NCBI GenBank assembly: GCA_934573945.1
Contig: CAKTMQ010000085.1
Coordinates: 1-7,233, forward strand
Direction of reading: 5' to 3'
Length of the DNA stretch: 7,233 nucleotides
From: an uncultured Oscillospiraceae bacterium
Lineage (GTDB): Bacteria; Bacillota; Clostridia; Oscillospirales; Oscillospiraceae
Shown here: piece after piece, positions 1 through 5,123 of the stretch
Numbering within the stretch: position 1 is the stretch's first letter
Layout of the letters: every line of letters starts with the position of its first letter
Notes under the pieces: model-generated
What the model was told of the DNA's origin: nothing
Databases searched by the model: none
The model's input: only the letters and a program-made list of their open reading frames with translations
Made by a program: the position numbers and the translations under genes

Positions 1-73
1 GTGGATTCGAACCACCGAAGGCATCGCCAGCAGATTTACAGTCTGTCCCCTTTGGCCACTCGGGAAATCCCCC
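1..73 (-). tRNA. tRNA-Tyr (anticodon GUA), 3' end cut by window edge
   Basis: Read on the minus strand, the sequence begins GGGGGAT and continues with a D-arm of CCCGAGTGGCC type. It has an anticodon arm with GTA (complement of 37-39), a long class II variable arm, and the T-arm GGTGGTTCGAATCCAC. GTA plus a long variable arm identifies bacterial tRNA-Tyr. The last T-stem pair, the 3' acceptor strand and any encoded CCA lie outside the window. It follows tRNA-Thr by 9 nt on the same strand, so the two are probably processed from one transcript. Confidence 0.95.
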
Positions 74-82
74 ATATGAAAT

Positions 83-158
83 TGGAGCTGGTGGACGGAC
101 TCGAACCCCCGACCTGCTGATTACAAATCAGCTGCTCTACCAACTGAGCTACACCAGC
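83..158 (-). tRNA. tRNA-Thr (anticodon UGU)
   Basis: On the minus strand this is a complete 76-nt cloverleaf. The acceptor strand GCTGGTG pairs with CACCAGC, the D-arm begins TAGCTCAG, and the anticodon stem GCTGA/TCAGC encloses the loop TTTGTAA with anticodon TGT (complement of 123-125). The T-arm contains GTTCGAGTC. The terminal CCA is encoded (complement of 83-85). It is the first gene of a minus-strand tRNA cluster that continues into tRNA-Tyr and off the left edge. Confidence 0.97.
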
Positions 159-173
159 AGACGACCAGCAAAC

Positions 174-205
174 ATTATATTAACAGATGCACCGGGGTTT
201 GTCAA
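174..205 (-). promoter_or_regulatory. Probable promoter of the tRNA-Thr/Tyr cluster
   Basis: On the minus strand a perfect TTGACA (-35; complement of 200-205) is followed after 17 nt by TAATAT (complement of 177-182). A better -10 match, TATAAT (complement of 174-179), overlaps it but would need a 20-nt spacer. Either places transcription start a few bases before the tRNA-Thr 5' end at 158. Apart from this, the gap 159-286 shows nothing except the ribosome-binding purine tract of the gene at 287. Confidence 0.7.
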
Positions 206-286
206 CAAAAATTTTCACAAAAACACAGTGGGGGAGACGCCGGATTTTTGCGCATTTACACTGCGAAAGAGGAGGAGAGGAGAACC

Positions 287-520
287 ATGACCCTTTTACA
301 GCTATCGGAGGAGTACGGCGGCGCCGCAGAGCTGATCGCCGGGCGCATGGCGCTGCTGCGGCAGCAGGCGGCGCTGGAGGAGGAAGCGGAACACCGTCAG
401 CGGCTGGAGCGCCGCATCAACGACCTGCGGCCGCTGCTGCGGCAGTGCCGCCAGCTGCAGCGCCTGACGGCACATTATTATGACAGGAGCTATTACAGGG
501 ATGAAGGATACAGAATTTGA
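287..520 (+). CDS. Small coiled-coil protein of unknown function, paired with a sigma-like HTH protein
   Basis: A 77-residue protein that I cannot assign to a named family. Residues 14-60 are almost entirely helical and highly charged, rich in Leu, Arg, Gln and Glu, and look like a coiled coil. They end in a Tyr/Arg-rich tail (HYYDRSYYRDEGYRI). No signal peptide or membrane segment is seen. The ATG at 287 is chosen because a purine-rich ribosome-binding tract (GGAGG at 271-275, AGGAG at 278-282) precedes it directly. An in-frame TTG at 248 would make that tract coding and has no site of its own. The 3' end overlaps the next gene, so translation of the two is probably coupled. Similar small helical proteins often precede sigma-like HTH genes in clostridial genomes (recalled, not checked). 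A role as partner or modulator of that HTH protein is inference. Confidence 0.7.
   Translation: MTLLQLSEEYGGAAELIAGRMALLRQQAALEEEAEHRQRLERRINDLRPLLRQCRQLQRLTAHYYDRSYYRDEGYRI
485..489 (+). promoter_or_regulatory. Ribosome binding site deciding the start of the sigma-like gene
   Basis: AGGAG lies 11 nt before the ATG at 501, inside the end of the upstream gene. The alternative in-frame ATG at 480 has no purine tract before it, so 501 is preferred. The spacing is slightly long. Confidence 0.45.
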
Positions 521-788
521 TCTGGTAGGCCAGCTGGCCGGCCTACAGGCATGGGAACACAGCGGCAGCGGGGACAATTCCGAGCGCCTGCGCCGTCTGC
601 GCCGCCGTCTGCCGGAGGCCATGGCGGAGCTGACGCCCCGCCAGCAGGAGATGCTGCATCTGCGCTACTACGACGGGATGACCGTCACCGACATCTCCCG
701 GCGGCTGGGCGTCAACAAATCCACCGTCTCCCGCTGTCTGCGCCGGGGACACCAGGGGCTTTACAGCCGCCTGCGCTTCACCCTCTAG
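501..788 (+). CDS. Stand-alone sigma-70 region 4-like HTH protein
   Basis: This 95-residue protein has residues 44-85 (LTPRQQEMLHLRYYDGMTVTDISRRLG followed by VNKSTVSRCL) that match the sigma-70 region 4 / HTH fold. 'LTPRQQEMLHLRYYDG' is the classic entry helix, and residues 62-82 form the helix-turn-helix that would read a -35-like site. There is no region 2, so it cannot act as a full sigma factor alone. It may be an ECF-like remnant, a YlxM-like or phage-type late regulator, or need a partner, and the coiled-coil protein encoded just upstream and overlapping it is the obvious candidate. Residues 29-37 form an Arg-rich stretch. The ATG at 480 would add seven residues. There is no clear terminator after the stop: the next promoter begins 9 nt later. 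Family assignment is firm; biological role is unknown. Confidence 0.8.
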   Translation: MKDTEFDLVGQLAGLQAWEHSGSGDNSERLRRLRRRLPEAMAELTPRQQEMLHLRYYDGMTVTDISRRLGVNKSTVSRCLRRGHQGLYSRLRFTL

Positions 789-797
789 GCGGCGGGC

Positions 798-827
798 TTG
801 ACAAGACCGGAGCGGGTATATTATAAT
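798..827 (+). promoter_or_regulatory. Consensus sigma-A promoter of the yitT-type gene
   Basis: TTGACA at 798-803 and TATAAT at 822-827 are both perfect consensus boxes, separated by 18 nt. Transcription would start near 834-836, giving a leader of about 45 nt before the ATG at 879. The promoter directly follows the stop codon of the sigma-like gene and shows that the TTG at 798 is a -35 box, not a start codon. Confidence 0.85.
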
Positions 828-862
828 TCCCACAACCGGAAAACCTTGATTTTACAGGTGAA

Positions 863-870
863 AGAGAGGA
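863..870 (+). promoter_or_regulatory. Ribosome binding site for the YitT-family gene
   Basis: AGAGAGGA sits 8 nt before the ATG at 879 and fixes this start in preference to the in-frame TTG at 798. Confidence 0.7.
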
Positions 871-878
871 ATCAGCGG

Positions 879-1760
879 ATGTATCAGAAGATACAGCAGA
901 ACAACTGGCTGCGCCTGGGGATGGGCGTTTGCGGCGCGCTTTTACTGGCGGCGGCCATCAACCTCTTCATTGTGCCGCAGGGCTTATACAGCGGCGGATT
1001 GTACGGTCTGTGCCAGGTGATCCGCACACTGCTCAAAACGAAGCTGGGGCTGGAAACACCCTTTGACATGGCGGGTCTGCTGTACCTGCTGGGCAACCTG
1101 CCGCTGATCTGGCTGGCGTGGCGCACCATGGGACGGGATTTTGTGATCCGCATGAGCGTCACCACGGTGGTCAACTCCATTGCACTGGCGGTGATCCCCT
1201 CACCGGCCACGCCCATCATCGCCGACAAGCTGACTTCCTGCCTGGTGGGCGGTATGCTGGCGGGCTTCTCCGGCGGCCTGATCCTCACCTGCGGCTGTTC
1301 CACCGGCGGCCTGGATATTCTGGGGCTTTACCTGAGCAAGAAAGGCAGCCGCTTCACGGTGGGGCGCTTCTCCATCACCTTCAACGCGGCGCTGTATACC
1401 CTCTGCGCCGTTCTGTTCGATCTGAGCACCGCCATCTACTCTGCCATTTACGTGGTGTTCTCCGCTCTCTTTCTGGATCGGCAGCACCAGCAGAACGTCT
1501 CCGTGCAGATGCTGATCTTCACCAAGGAGGATCCCCGGCGGCTGAGTGAGGTCATCACCGAAAAGCTGGGGCGGGGTTTTACCTACTGGGAAGGTCAGGG
1601 CGGCTATTCCCACGAGGAAGTGCACGTGCTGTGCGTCTGCCTGAGCAAATATGAGGTGGTCTCGCTGCAGCTGACGCTCCACGAGCTGGATCCCCACGCC
1701 TTCTTTATTCTCAAGGAGGGCGTCCGGGTGGGCGGCAACTTTGAGCGTCATCTCTCCTGA
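879..1760 (+). CDS. YitT family membrane protein (DUF161 + DUF2179)
   Basis: A 293-residue protein. The N-terminal two thirds is an integral membrane domain with hydrophobic segments at about 13-33, 64-83, 88-107, 120-140, 165-181 and 184-199. It carries the YitT-type glycine motifs 'PQGLYSGGLYG' (33-43) and 'TCGCSTGGLDILG' (137-149). The C-terminal soluble domain (about 219-290) matches DUF2179: 'LGRGFTYWEGQGGYS', 'VLCVCLSKYEV' and 'DPHAFFIL'. Length is normal for the family. The substrate is not established; transport across the cytoplasmic membrane is only presumed. The start at 879 is supported by the ribosome binding site at 863-870 and by the consensus promoter at 798-827. The TetR-type regulator follows 34 nt downstream and is probably on the same transcript, so it may control this gene (inference). 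Confidence 0.92.
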   Translation: MYQKIQQNNWLRLGMGVCGALLLAAAINLFIVPQGLYSGGLYGLCQVIRTLLKTKLGLETPFDMAGLLYLLGNLPLIWLAWRTMGRDFVIRMSVTTVVNSIALAVIPSPATPIIADKLTSCLVGGMLAGFSGGLILTCGCSTGGLDILGLYLSKKGSRFTVGRFSITFNAALYTLCAVLFDLSTAIYSAIYVVFSALFLDRQHQQNVSVQMLIFTKEDPRRLSEVITEKLGRGFTYWEGQGGYSHEEVHVLCVCLSKYEVVSLQLTLHELDPHAFFILKEGVRVGGNFERHLS

Positions 1761-1794
1761 CGGTGCGGCCGTCCGGCACAAGAGGAGGTAGCAT

Positions 1795-2358
1795 ATGGCA
1801 CTGTACACGGAAAAGCTCATCATGACAACGTTCCAGGAGATGCTGGAGGAACTGCCCTTTGATAAGATCACCGTGTCGGCGCTGGTCAGGCGCGCCGGGG
1901 TCAGCTCCAACACCTTCTACTACCATTATCAGGACATCTATGCCCTGCTGGATGCCTGGTTCCGGGCGGAGCTGGGACGCTTTCTCCCGGATGAAGAGGG
2001 GCACATCGACTGGCGCACCGCCACCAAGACCATGCTCCGTAGCTGCCGGGAGCGCGCCGGGATCATCTACCATGTGTTCGACGGCCTGTCCCGCGACCGG
2101 CTGGAGCGGTATATCTTCTCCCTGACGGACGACGTGTTTTTCCGCAGCATCCAGCAGAGCGCGGCGGATCGCGGCCTGCCGGAGGAGCGGCTGCAGGAGC
2201 TGGCAGCCTTCTGCCGCTATGCCTATATCGGCTTTGTGCTCCAGTTCTTCTGGAACCGGATGGAGAGCGACATCGACCGGAGCGTGGATCGTCTGGGTGT
2301 GCTGTTTGAGCGCTTTGTGGCCGGCTCCCTGCAGGCGCTGGAGACATCCGATGCATAA
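1795..2358 (+). CDS. TetR/AcrR family transcriptional regulator
   Basis: A 187-residue protein. The N-terminal DNA-binding domain has the TetR order: helix 1 'YTEKLIMTTFQEMLEELPF', then the HTH at about 25-45 with 'ITVSALVRRAGVSSNTFYYHY', including the near-invariant FYYHY recognition-helix end. 'QDIYALLDAWF' starts the linker helix. The C-terminal ligand domain (about 75-180) is divergent. Its 'FCRYAYIGFVLQFFWNRM' segment resembles the C-terminal domain of the DhaS-like TetR subgroup (PF14278 type), a recalled similarity. A strong ribosome binding site, AGAGGAGG (1781-1788), precedes the ATG by 6 nt. It lies 34 nt after the YitT gene with no promoter between. Ligand and targets are unknown; autoregulation of the yitT-tetR unit is the simplest guess. 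The gene is followed by the hairpin element at 2369. Confidence 0.9.
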   Translation: MALYTEKLIMTTFQEMLEELPFDKITVSALVRRAGVSSNTFYYHYQDIYALLDAWFRAELGRFLPDEEGHIDWRTATKTMLRSCRERAGIIYHVFDGLSRDRLERYIFSLTDDVFFRSIQQSAADRGLPEERLQELAAFCRYAYIGFVLQFFWNRMESDIDRSVDRLGVLFERFVAGSLQALETSDA

Positions 2359-2368
2359 CGTATGAGGT

Positions 2369-2405
2369 CTGAGGGCGGCCTTCCCACCGGGAAGGCCGCC
2401 CTCAG
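2369..2405 (+). terminator. Strong hairpin after tetR (left arm of the repeat element), possible terminator
   Basis: A perfect 17-bp stem (CTGAGGGCGGCCTTCCC with its complement) encloses the 3-nt loop ACC. It begins 11 nt after the tetR stop. There is no T-tract after it on the plus strand; AGCGTGTCAAAAAA follows. Classical rho-independent termination in the forward direction is therefore uncertain. It may serve as an mRNA 3' stabiliser or simply as the repeat end. Confidence 0.4.
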
Positions 2406-2569
2406 CGTGTCAAAAAAGCCTCGCAGAGTTTGCCGCCCGCAGGCGGCAAAAAATTCAAATCATTTTCTCTCGCGACATATGCGTGAGAGAAAATACTTCT
2501 CAGGCTGCAAGTGTGAAATTTGTTCGCCGCAGGCGAACAAATTATGCGCGCAGCAGACTGCAATCTTTT

Positions 2570-2599
2570 TGTCGGAAAAACCCGCAGGGTTTTTCGACA
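2570..2599 (+). terminator. A-tract/T-tract hairpin inside the repeat element, possible bidirectional terminator
   Basis: AAAAACCC-GCA-GGGTTTTT forms a symmetrical stem with A and U tracts, extended by GTC/GAC with one bulged G. The layout resembles a short bidirectional intrinsic terminator, but the GC core is only three pairs plus flanking A-T, so strength is doubtful. Confidence 0.3.
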
Positions 2600-2650
2600 G
2601 TCTCAGGGCGGCCTTCCCCAGTGGGAAGGCCGCCCTCCTGTATCTCCTGC

Positions 2651-2679
2651 TTGCAAGAAAACGGCCTTTGGGGTACAAT
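2651..2679 (+). promoter_or_regulatory. Probable promoter of the SDR gene
   Basis: TTGCAA (2651-2656) and TACAAT (2674-2679) are separated by 17 nt, each one or two bases from consensus. Transcription would start near 2686, about 40 nt before the ATG at 2726. The promoter lies only 14 nt outside the right end of the hairpin element. Confidence 0.65.
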
Positions 2680-2725
2680 GCTGCTGTGAATGAAATTACC
2701 GGTCAGAGACGGGAGGAAAATAACT

Positions 2726-3460
2726 ATGGAAAAGATCGCACTGGTCACCGGCTCCAGCCGGGGTATCGGACGGGCCATCGCCGGCGAGCTGGCGCAGCAG
2801 GGCTGGAAGGTCTGCATCAACTACCGAGTCCGGCAGGACTGCGCCGATTCTCTGGCGGCGGAGCTGACGGCGGAAGGCTGTCAGGTGATGACATATCAGG
2901 CAGACGTGTCCTGCCGGCAGCAGGTGCAGGCCATGGTGCAGGCTGTCGAGGCGCGGTGGGGCGCGGTGTCGCTGCTGGTGAACAATGCCGGCGTAGCGGG
3001 ACAGGCGCTGTTTCAGGACGTCAGCGAGGAGATGTGGCGCCGGTATTTCTCCACCAACGTGGACGGTGCGTACCACGCCATTCAGGCGGTGCTGCCGCCC
3101 ATGCTCCACGCCCACGAGGGCTGCATCATCAACGTCTCCTCCATCTGGGGTCAGCGGGGCGCCAGCTGCGAGGTGACCTACTCCTGTACCAAGGCGGCGC
3201 TGATCGGTCTGACCCGTTCGCTGGCGGCGGAGCTGGCGCCCACCCACATCCGGGTCAACTGCATCGCCCCCGGCGTGATCCGCACGGATATGCTGGACGC
3301 TCTGCCGCCGGAGGTGCTGCCGCAGCTGGCGGAGGAGACGCCCCTGAGACGGCTGGGTACGCCGGCGGACATCGCCCACGCCGCCGCCTTTCTGGCGTCG
3401 GACAAAGCGGACTTTATCACCGGACAGGTGCTGACGGTGGACGGCGGCTTTATTCTGTAA
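2726..3460 (+). CDS. ymfI: SDR oxidoreductase, FabG-like; probable elongation factor P 5-aminopentanone reductase (YmfI type)
   Basis: A 244-residue classical short-chain dehydrogenase. The NAD(P)-binding motif TGSSRGIG is at 8-15, NNAG at 86-89, and the catalytic tetrad is N111, S139, Y152 and K156 (YSCTK). The C-terminal 'ITGQVLTVDGGF' is typical. General similarity is to 3-oxoacyl-ACP reductase FabG. However, the segment after the catalytic Ser, 'WGQRGASCEVTYS', is the signature I associate with YmfI. In Bacillus subtilis YmfI reduces the 5-aminopentanone group on EF-P Lys32. No fatty-acid genes are nearby, which also argues against a housekeeping FabG. The ATG at 2726 is chosen for GGGAGG at 2711-2716 (9-nt spacing); an upstream ATG at 2690 has no such site. 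The gene stands alone between its own promoter and a hairpin terminator. SDR membership is certain; the EF-P role is moderately likely. Confidence 0.85.
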   Translation: MEKIALVTGSSRGIGRAIAGELAQQGWKVCINYRVRQDCADSLAAELTAEGCQVMTYQADVSCRQQVQAMVQAVEARWGAVSLLVNNAGVAGQALFQDVSEEMWRRYFSTNVDGAYHAIQAVLPPMLHAHEGCIINVSSIWGQRGASCEVTYSCTKAALIGLTRSLAAELAPTHIRVNCIAPGVIRTDMLDALPPEVLPQLAEETPLRRLGTPADIAHAAAFLASDKADFITGQVLTVDGGFIL

Positions 3461-3467
3461 ATAGCAC

Positions 3468-3501
3468 GCAGAGGGGCACGGCTGTGCCCCTCTGCATCTT
3501 T
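3468..3501 (+). terminator. Intrinsic terminator after the SDR gene
   Basis: GCAGAGGGGCAC (3468-3479) pairs perfectly with GTGCCCCTCTGC (3484-3495) around the loop GGCT, a 12-bp GC-rich stem. The following ATCTTT is a weak T-tract. It starts 7 nt after the SDR stop codon. Confidence 0.75.
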
Positions 3502-3613
3502 GACGGCTTTCGCATCAGGCATATGCCGGTATGAGAGGGGATAGGATAGATACGCGCTCCGAAACAGCACGGCCTGCCGCTGCCGGATGGGACACAAAAA
3601 GCACTTTCGGCTC

Positions 3614-3641
3614 TTGCAATCCTATAAAAGCGTGGTAAAAT
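3614..3641 (+). promoter_or_regulatory. Probable promoter of the mgtC-isomerase-kinase unit
   Basis: TTGCAA (3614-3619) and TAAAAT (3636-3641) with a 16-nt spacer lie in an AT-rich patch that contrasts with the GC-rich surroundings. An overlapping TATAAA at 3623-3628 is too close to this -35 box. The start would be near 3648, about 30 nt before the ATG at 3678. The rest of the gap from 3502 shows only a short palindrome, GGCATATGCC (3518-3527), of no evident function. Confidence 0.55.
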
Positions 3642-3662
3642 AACGTATTAAAAATCGTACCC

Positions 3663-3670
3663 GGAGGAGG
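3663..3670 (+). promoter_or_regulatory. Ribosome binding site deciding the MgtC start
   Basis: GGAGGAGG ends only 1 nt before an ATG at 3672 but 7 nt before the in-frame ATG at 3678. The spacing favours 3678 as the real start. Confidence 0.7.
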
Positions 3671-3677
3671 TATGCTT

Positions 3678-4388
3678 ATGCTGTCGGGACTGACCGGCTT
3701 TCTGCCGGAGAGTATCTTGATGTGGTCTGACAATCTGGAGTTTCTCATCCGCCTGCTGCTGTCCGCCGGACTGGGCGCACTGGTGGGACTGGAACGCAGC
3801 AAACGGCAGAAGGAGGCCGGTGTCCGTACCCACTGCATCATCGCCTGTACCTCGGCGCTGTTCATGATCCTGTCCAAGTACGCCTTTGTGGACGTGGCCG
3901 TCGGTGTGGATGGCCTGCGGGGTGCCGATCCCGCCCGCATCGCGGCGCAGGTGGTCAGCGGCATCTCTTTTCTGGGCGCCGGCGTGATCTTCAAGAACGG
4001 CAATTCCATCCGCGGCCTGACCACGGCTGCCGGGATGTGGGGCACCGCCGCCATCGGCATGGCGGTGGGTGCGGGGATGTATTGGCTGGGCTTTTCTGAG
4101 GCCGCCATTCTGGTCGCCATTCAGGTAATCCTCCACCGCTTTCCGGTGGGCGCCGATGCGCTGACCACCCAGGAGATCCTGGTGGAGATGGCGGATACGG
4201 CAGAGCTGCAGCAGCGCTTTGACGTGCTGCTGGCACGTCACTGCGGACAGGTGGTGGAGAGCAGTCTCAGCCGGGAGGATGGTTTTCTGCGGATGGAGCT
4301 TACCGTCCGGCTGGAGCCGCCCATCAGCCACGATGAGGCGCTGACCTTTATGAAGGAGAACGCCGGTGTGCGCCGTCTCTCCGTGTGA
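3678..4388 (+). CDS. MgtC/SapB family membrane protein
   Basis: A 236-residue protein. The N-terminal domain (about 20-155) has hydrophobic segments near 22-37, 52-67, 92-105, 116-136 and 139-154. It carries the family signature: 'LGALVGLERSKRQKEAGVRTH' spans 32-52, 'DPARIAAQVVSGISFLGAG' 84-102, and 'IRGLTTAAGMWGTAAIG' 111-127. The conserved Asp of the DPxRxAAQ motif is D84. The C-terminal part (about 160-236) is soluble, with the size and character of the small ACT-like tail found in MgtC proteins. In pathogens MgtC supports growth in low Mg2+ and inhibits F-ATP synthase; in commensal Firmicutes the role is not settled. No Mg2+-sensing leader (M-box) is visible upstream. The sugar isomerase begins 45 nt after its stop with no obvious promoter or terminator between, so they probably share a transcript. 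Normal family length is about 220-240. Confidence 0.92.
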   Translation: MLSGLTGFLPESILMWSDNLEFLIRLLLSAGLGALVGLERSKRQKEAGVRTHCIIACTSALFMILSKYAFVDVAVGVDGLRGADPARIAAQVVSGISFLGAGVIFKNGNSIRGLTTAAGMWGTAAIGMAVGAGMYWLGFSEAAILVAIQVILHRFPVGADALTTQEILVEMADTAELQQRFDVLLARHCGQVVESSLSREDGFLRMELTVRLEPPISHDEALTFMKENAGVRRLSV

Positions 4389-4420
4389 GAGGCGCACGCC
4401 GGAAAAGGATTGATGAAAAA

Positions 4421-4426
4421 GGGGGA
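4421..4426 (+). promoter_or_regulatory. Ribosome binding site deciding the isomerase start
   Basis: GGGGGA is 7 nt before the ATG at 4434. An alternative ATG at 4413 has AAGGA only 3 nt before it, a poor spacing. The first residues from 4434 (MKRSRIN) also match the recalled N-terminus of E. coli O157 D-lyxose isomerase. Confidence 0.6.
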
Positions 4427-4433
4427 ATTGCCC

Positions 4434-5123
4434 ATGAAACGCTCCCGGATCAACCGTGCGCTGCGGGAAATGGAGATCATGCTGACGGCGTACCGCGTCG
4501 CGCTGCCGCCCTTCTGCCACTTTACCCCTGAGGAATGGGCGGATAAGGGGCACGCCTACGATGAGATCCGGCACAATATGCTGGGCTGGGACATCACCGA
4601 CTACGGTCTGGGCGACTTTGACAGGGTGGGCTTTTCGCTTATTACCCTGCGCAACGGCAACCCGTCCATGGCCGACCGCTATCCCAAGACCTACGCCGAA
4701 AAGCTGCTCTTTCTCAAGGAGGGGCAGTACGCCCCCAACCACTTCCACTGGCACAAGATGGAGGACATCATCAACCGGGGCGGCGGCACGCTGCTGATCC
4801 GCCTGTACAATTCCCTGCCTGACGAGGAGATCGACCGGCACAGCGACGTGACGGTGCATTCCGACGGCGTGACCTATACGGTGCCCGCCGGCACGCAGCT
4901 GCGGCTGACACCGGGTATGAGTATCTCCATCCAGCCACGCCTGTACCACGACTTTGCGGTGGAGCCGGGCAGCGGCGATGTGCTTATCGGCGAGGTGAGC
5001 CAGTGCAACGACGACAACACCGACAACCGCTTTGCGCCGCCAGTGGGGCGCTTTCCCGCCATCGAGGAGGACGAGCCGCCCTACCGCCTGCTGTGCAACG
5101 AATACCCGGAGGCACGGATATGA
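4434..5123 (+). CDS. D-lyxose/D-mannose ketol-isomerase (cupin family)
   Basis: A 229-residue protein with the features of the cupin-type D-lyxose isomerase family (EC 5.3.1.15; COG3822). It interconverts D-lyxose/D-xylulose and D-mannose/D-fructose with a divalent metal. Visible hallmarks are 'EYDEIR'-like 'AYDEIRHNMLGWDITDYGLGDF' (41-62, quoted here from A41 to F62 in part), 'FSLITLRNG' (67-75), the metal motif 'NHFHWHKMEDI' and 'PRLYHDF' (168-174). The presumed metal ligands are H103, H105, E110 and H172, the HxHxxxxE...H pattern of cupins, all present. Length agrees with the roughly 227-residue E. coli O157 enzyme. It is soluble and without signal peptide. Its stop overlaps the fructokinase start (ATGA at 5120-5123), indicating translational coupling and a shared pathway: mannose to fructose to fructose 6-phosphate, or lyxose to xylulose. 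No sugar transporter is present in the window. Confidence 0.9.
   Translation: MKRSRINRALREMEIMLTAYRVALPPFCHFTPEEWADKGHAYDEIRHNMLGWDITDYGLGDFDRVGFSLITLRNGNPSMADRYPKTYAEKLLFLKEGQYAPNHFHWHKMEDIINRGGGTLLIRLYNSLPDEEIDRHSDVTVHSDGVTYTVPAGTQLRLTPGMSISIQPRLYHDFAVEPGSGDVLIGEVSQCNDDNTDNRFAPPVGRFPAIEEDEPPYRLLCNEYPEARI

Larger units (their letters stand above)
2369..2636 (+). repeat. Hairpin-rich, MITE-like inverted-repeat element (six stem-loops)
   Basis: This stretch fills most of the 367-nt gap 2359-2725 and encodes nothing credible. It contains six stem-loops: 2369-2405 (17-bp perfect stem), 2429-2450 (9 bp, loop CGCA), 2462-2494 (10 bp, extendable to 13 with one G-U), 2517-2543 (12 bp, loop GCA), 2570-2599 (13 bp with one bulged G) and 2605-2636 (14-bp perfect stem). 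The first and last share the same arm, AGGGCGGCCTTCCC. Similarity between the ends continues inward in inverted orientation: after the left hairpin comes TGTCAAAAAAGCC, and the complement of the right end reads TGTCGAAAAACCC. The block is therefore an element with imperfect terminal inverted repeats of roughly 50-70 bp. No transposase and no convincing target-site duplication is visible. It could also terminate transcription from tetR. Confidence 0.7.

Noticed and set aside
1..788. Integrated element using the tRNA gene as attachment site
   Set aside because: The sigma-like module lies on the 5' side of the tRNA-Thr gene, whereas integration normally uses the tRNA 3' end; no integrase and no repeated tRNA fragment is visible.
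1200..1913. 237-codon minus-strand open frame opposite yitT and tetR
   Set aside because: It overlaps two recognisable plus-strand genes and their junction; no motif or ribosome binding site was seen.
2369..2636. CRISPR-like array
   Set aside because: The hairpins differ in stem sequence and length and are unevenly spaced; there is no constant direct repeat with unique spacers and no cas gene.
3518..3527. GGCATATGCC palindrome as an operator
   Set aside because: A single 10-bp palindrome with no second copy near another promoter, and it lies about 90 nt before the mgtC -35 box; too little to support a site.
3648..4949. 433-codon open frame on the minus strand across the MgtC and isomerase genes
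   Set aside because: It is a GC-rich shadow of two clearly recognisable plus-strand genes, is rich in His/Gln/Arg, crosses an intergenic gap, and has no family motif.
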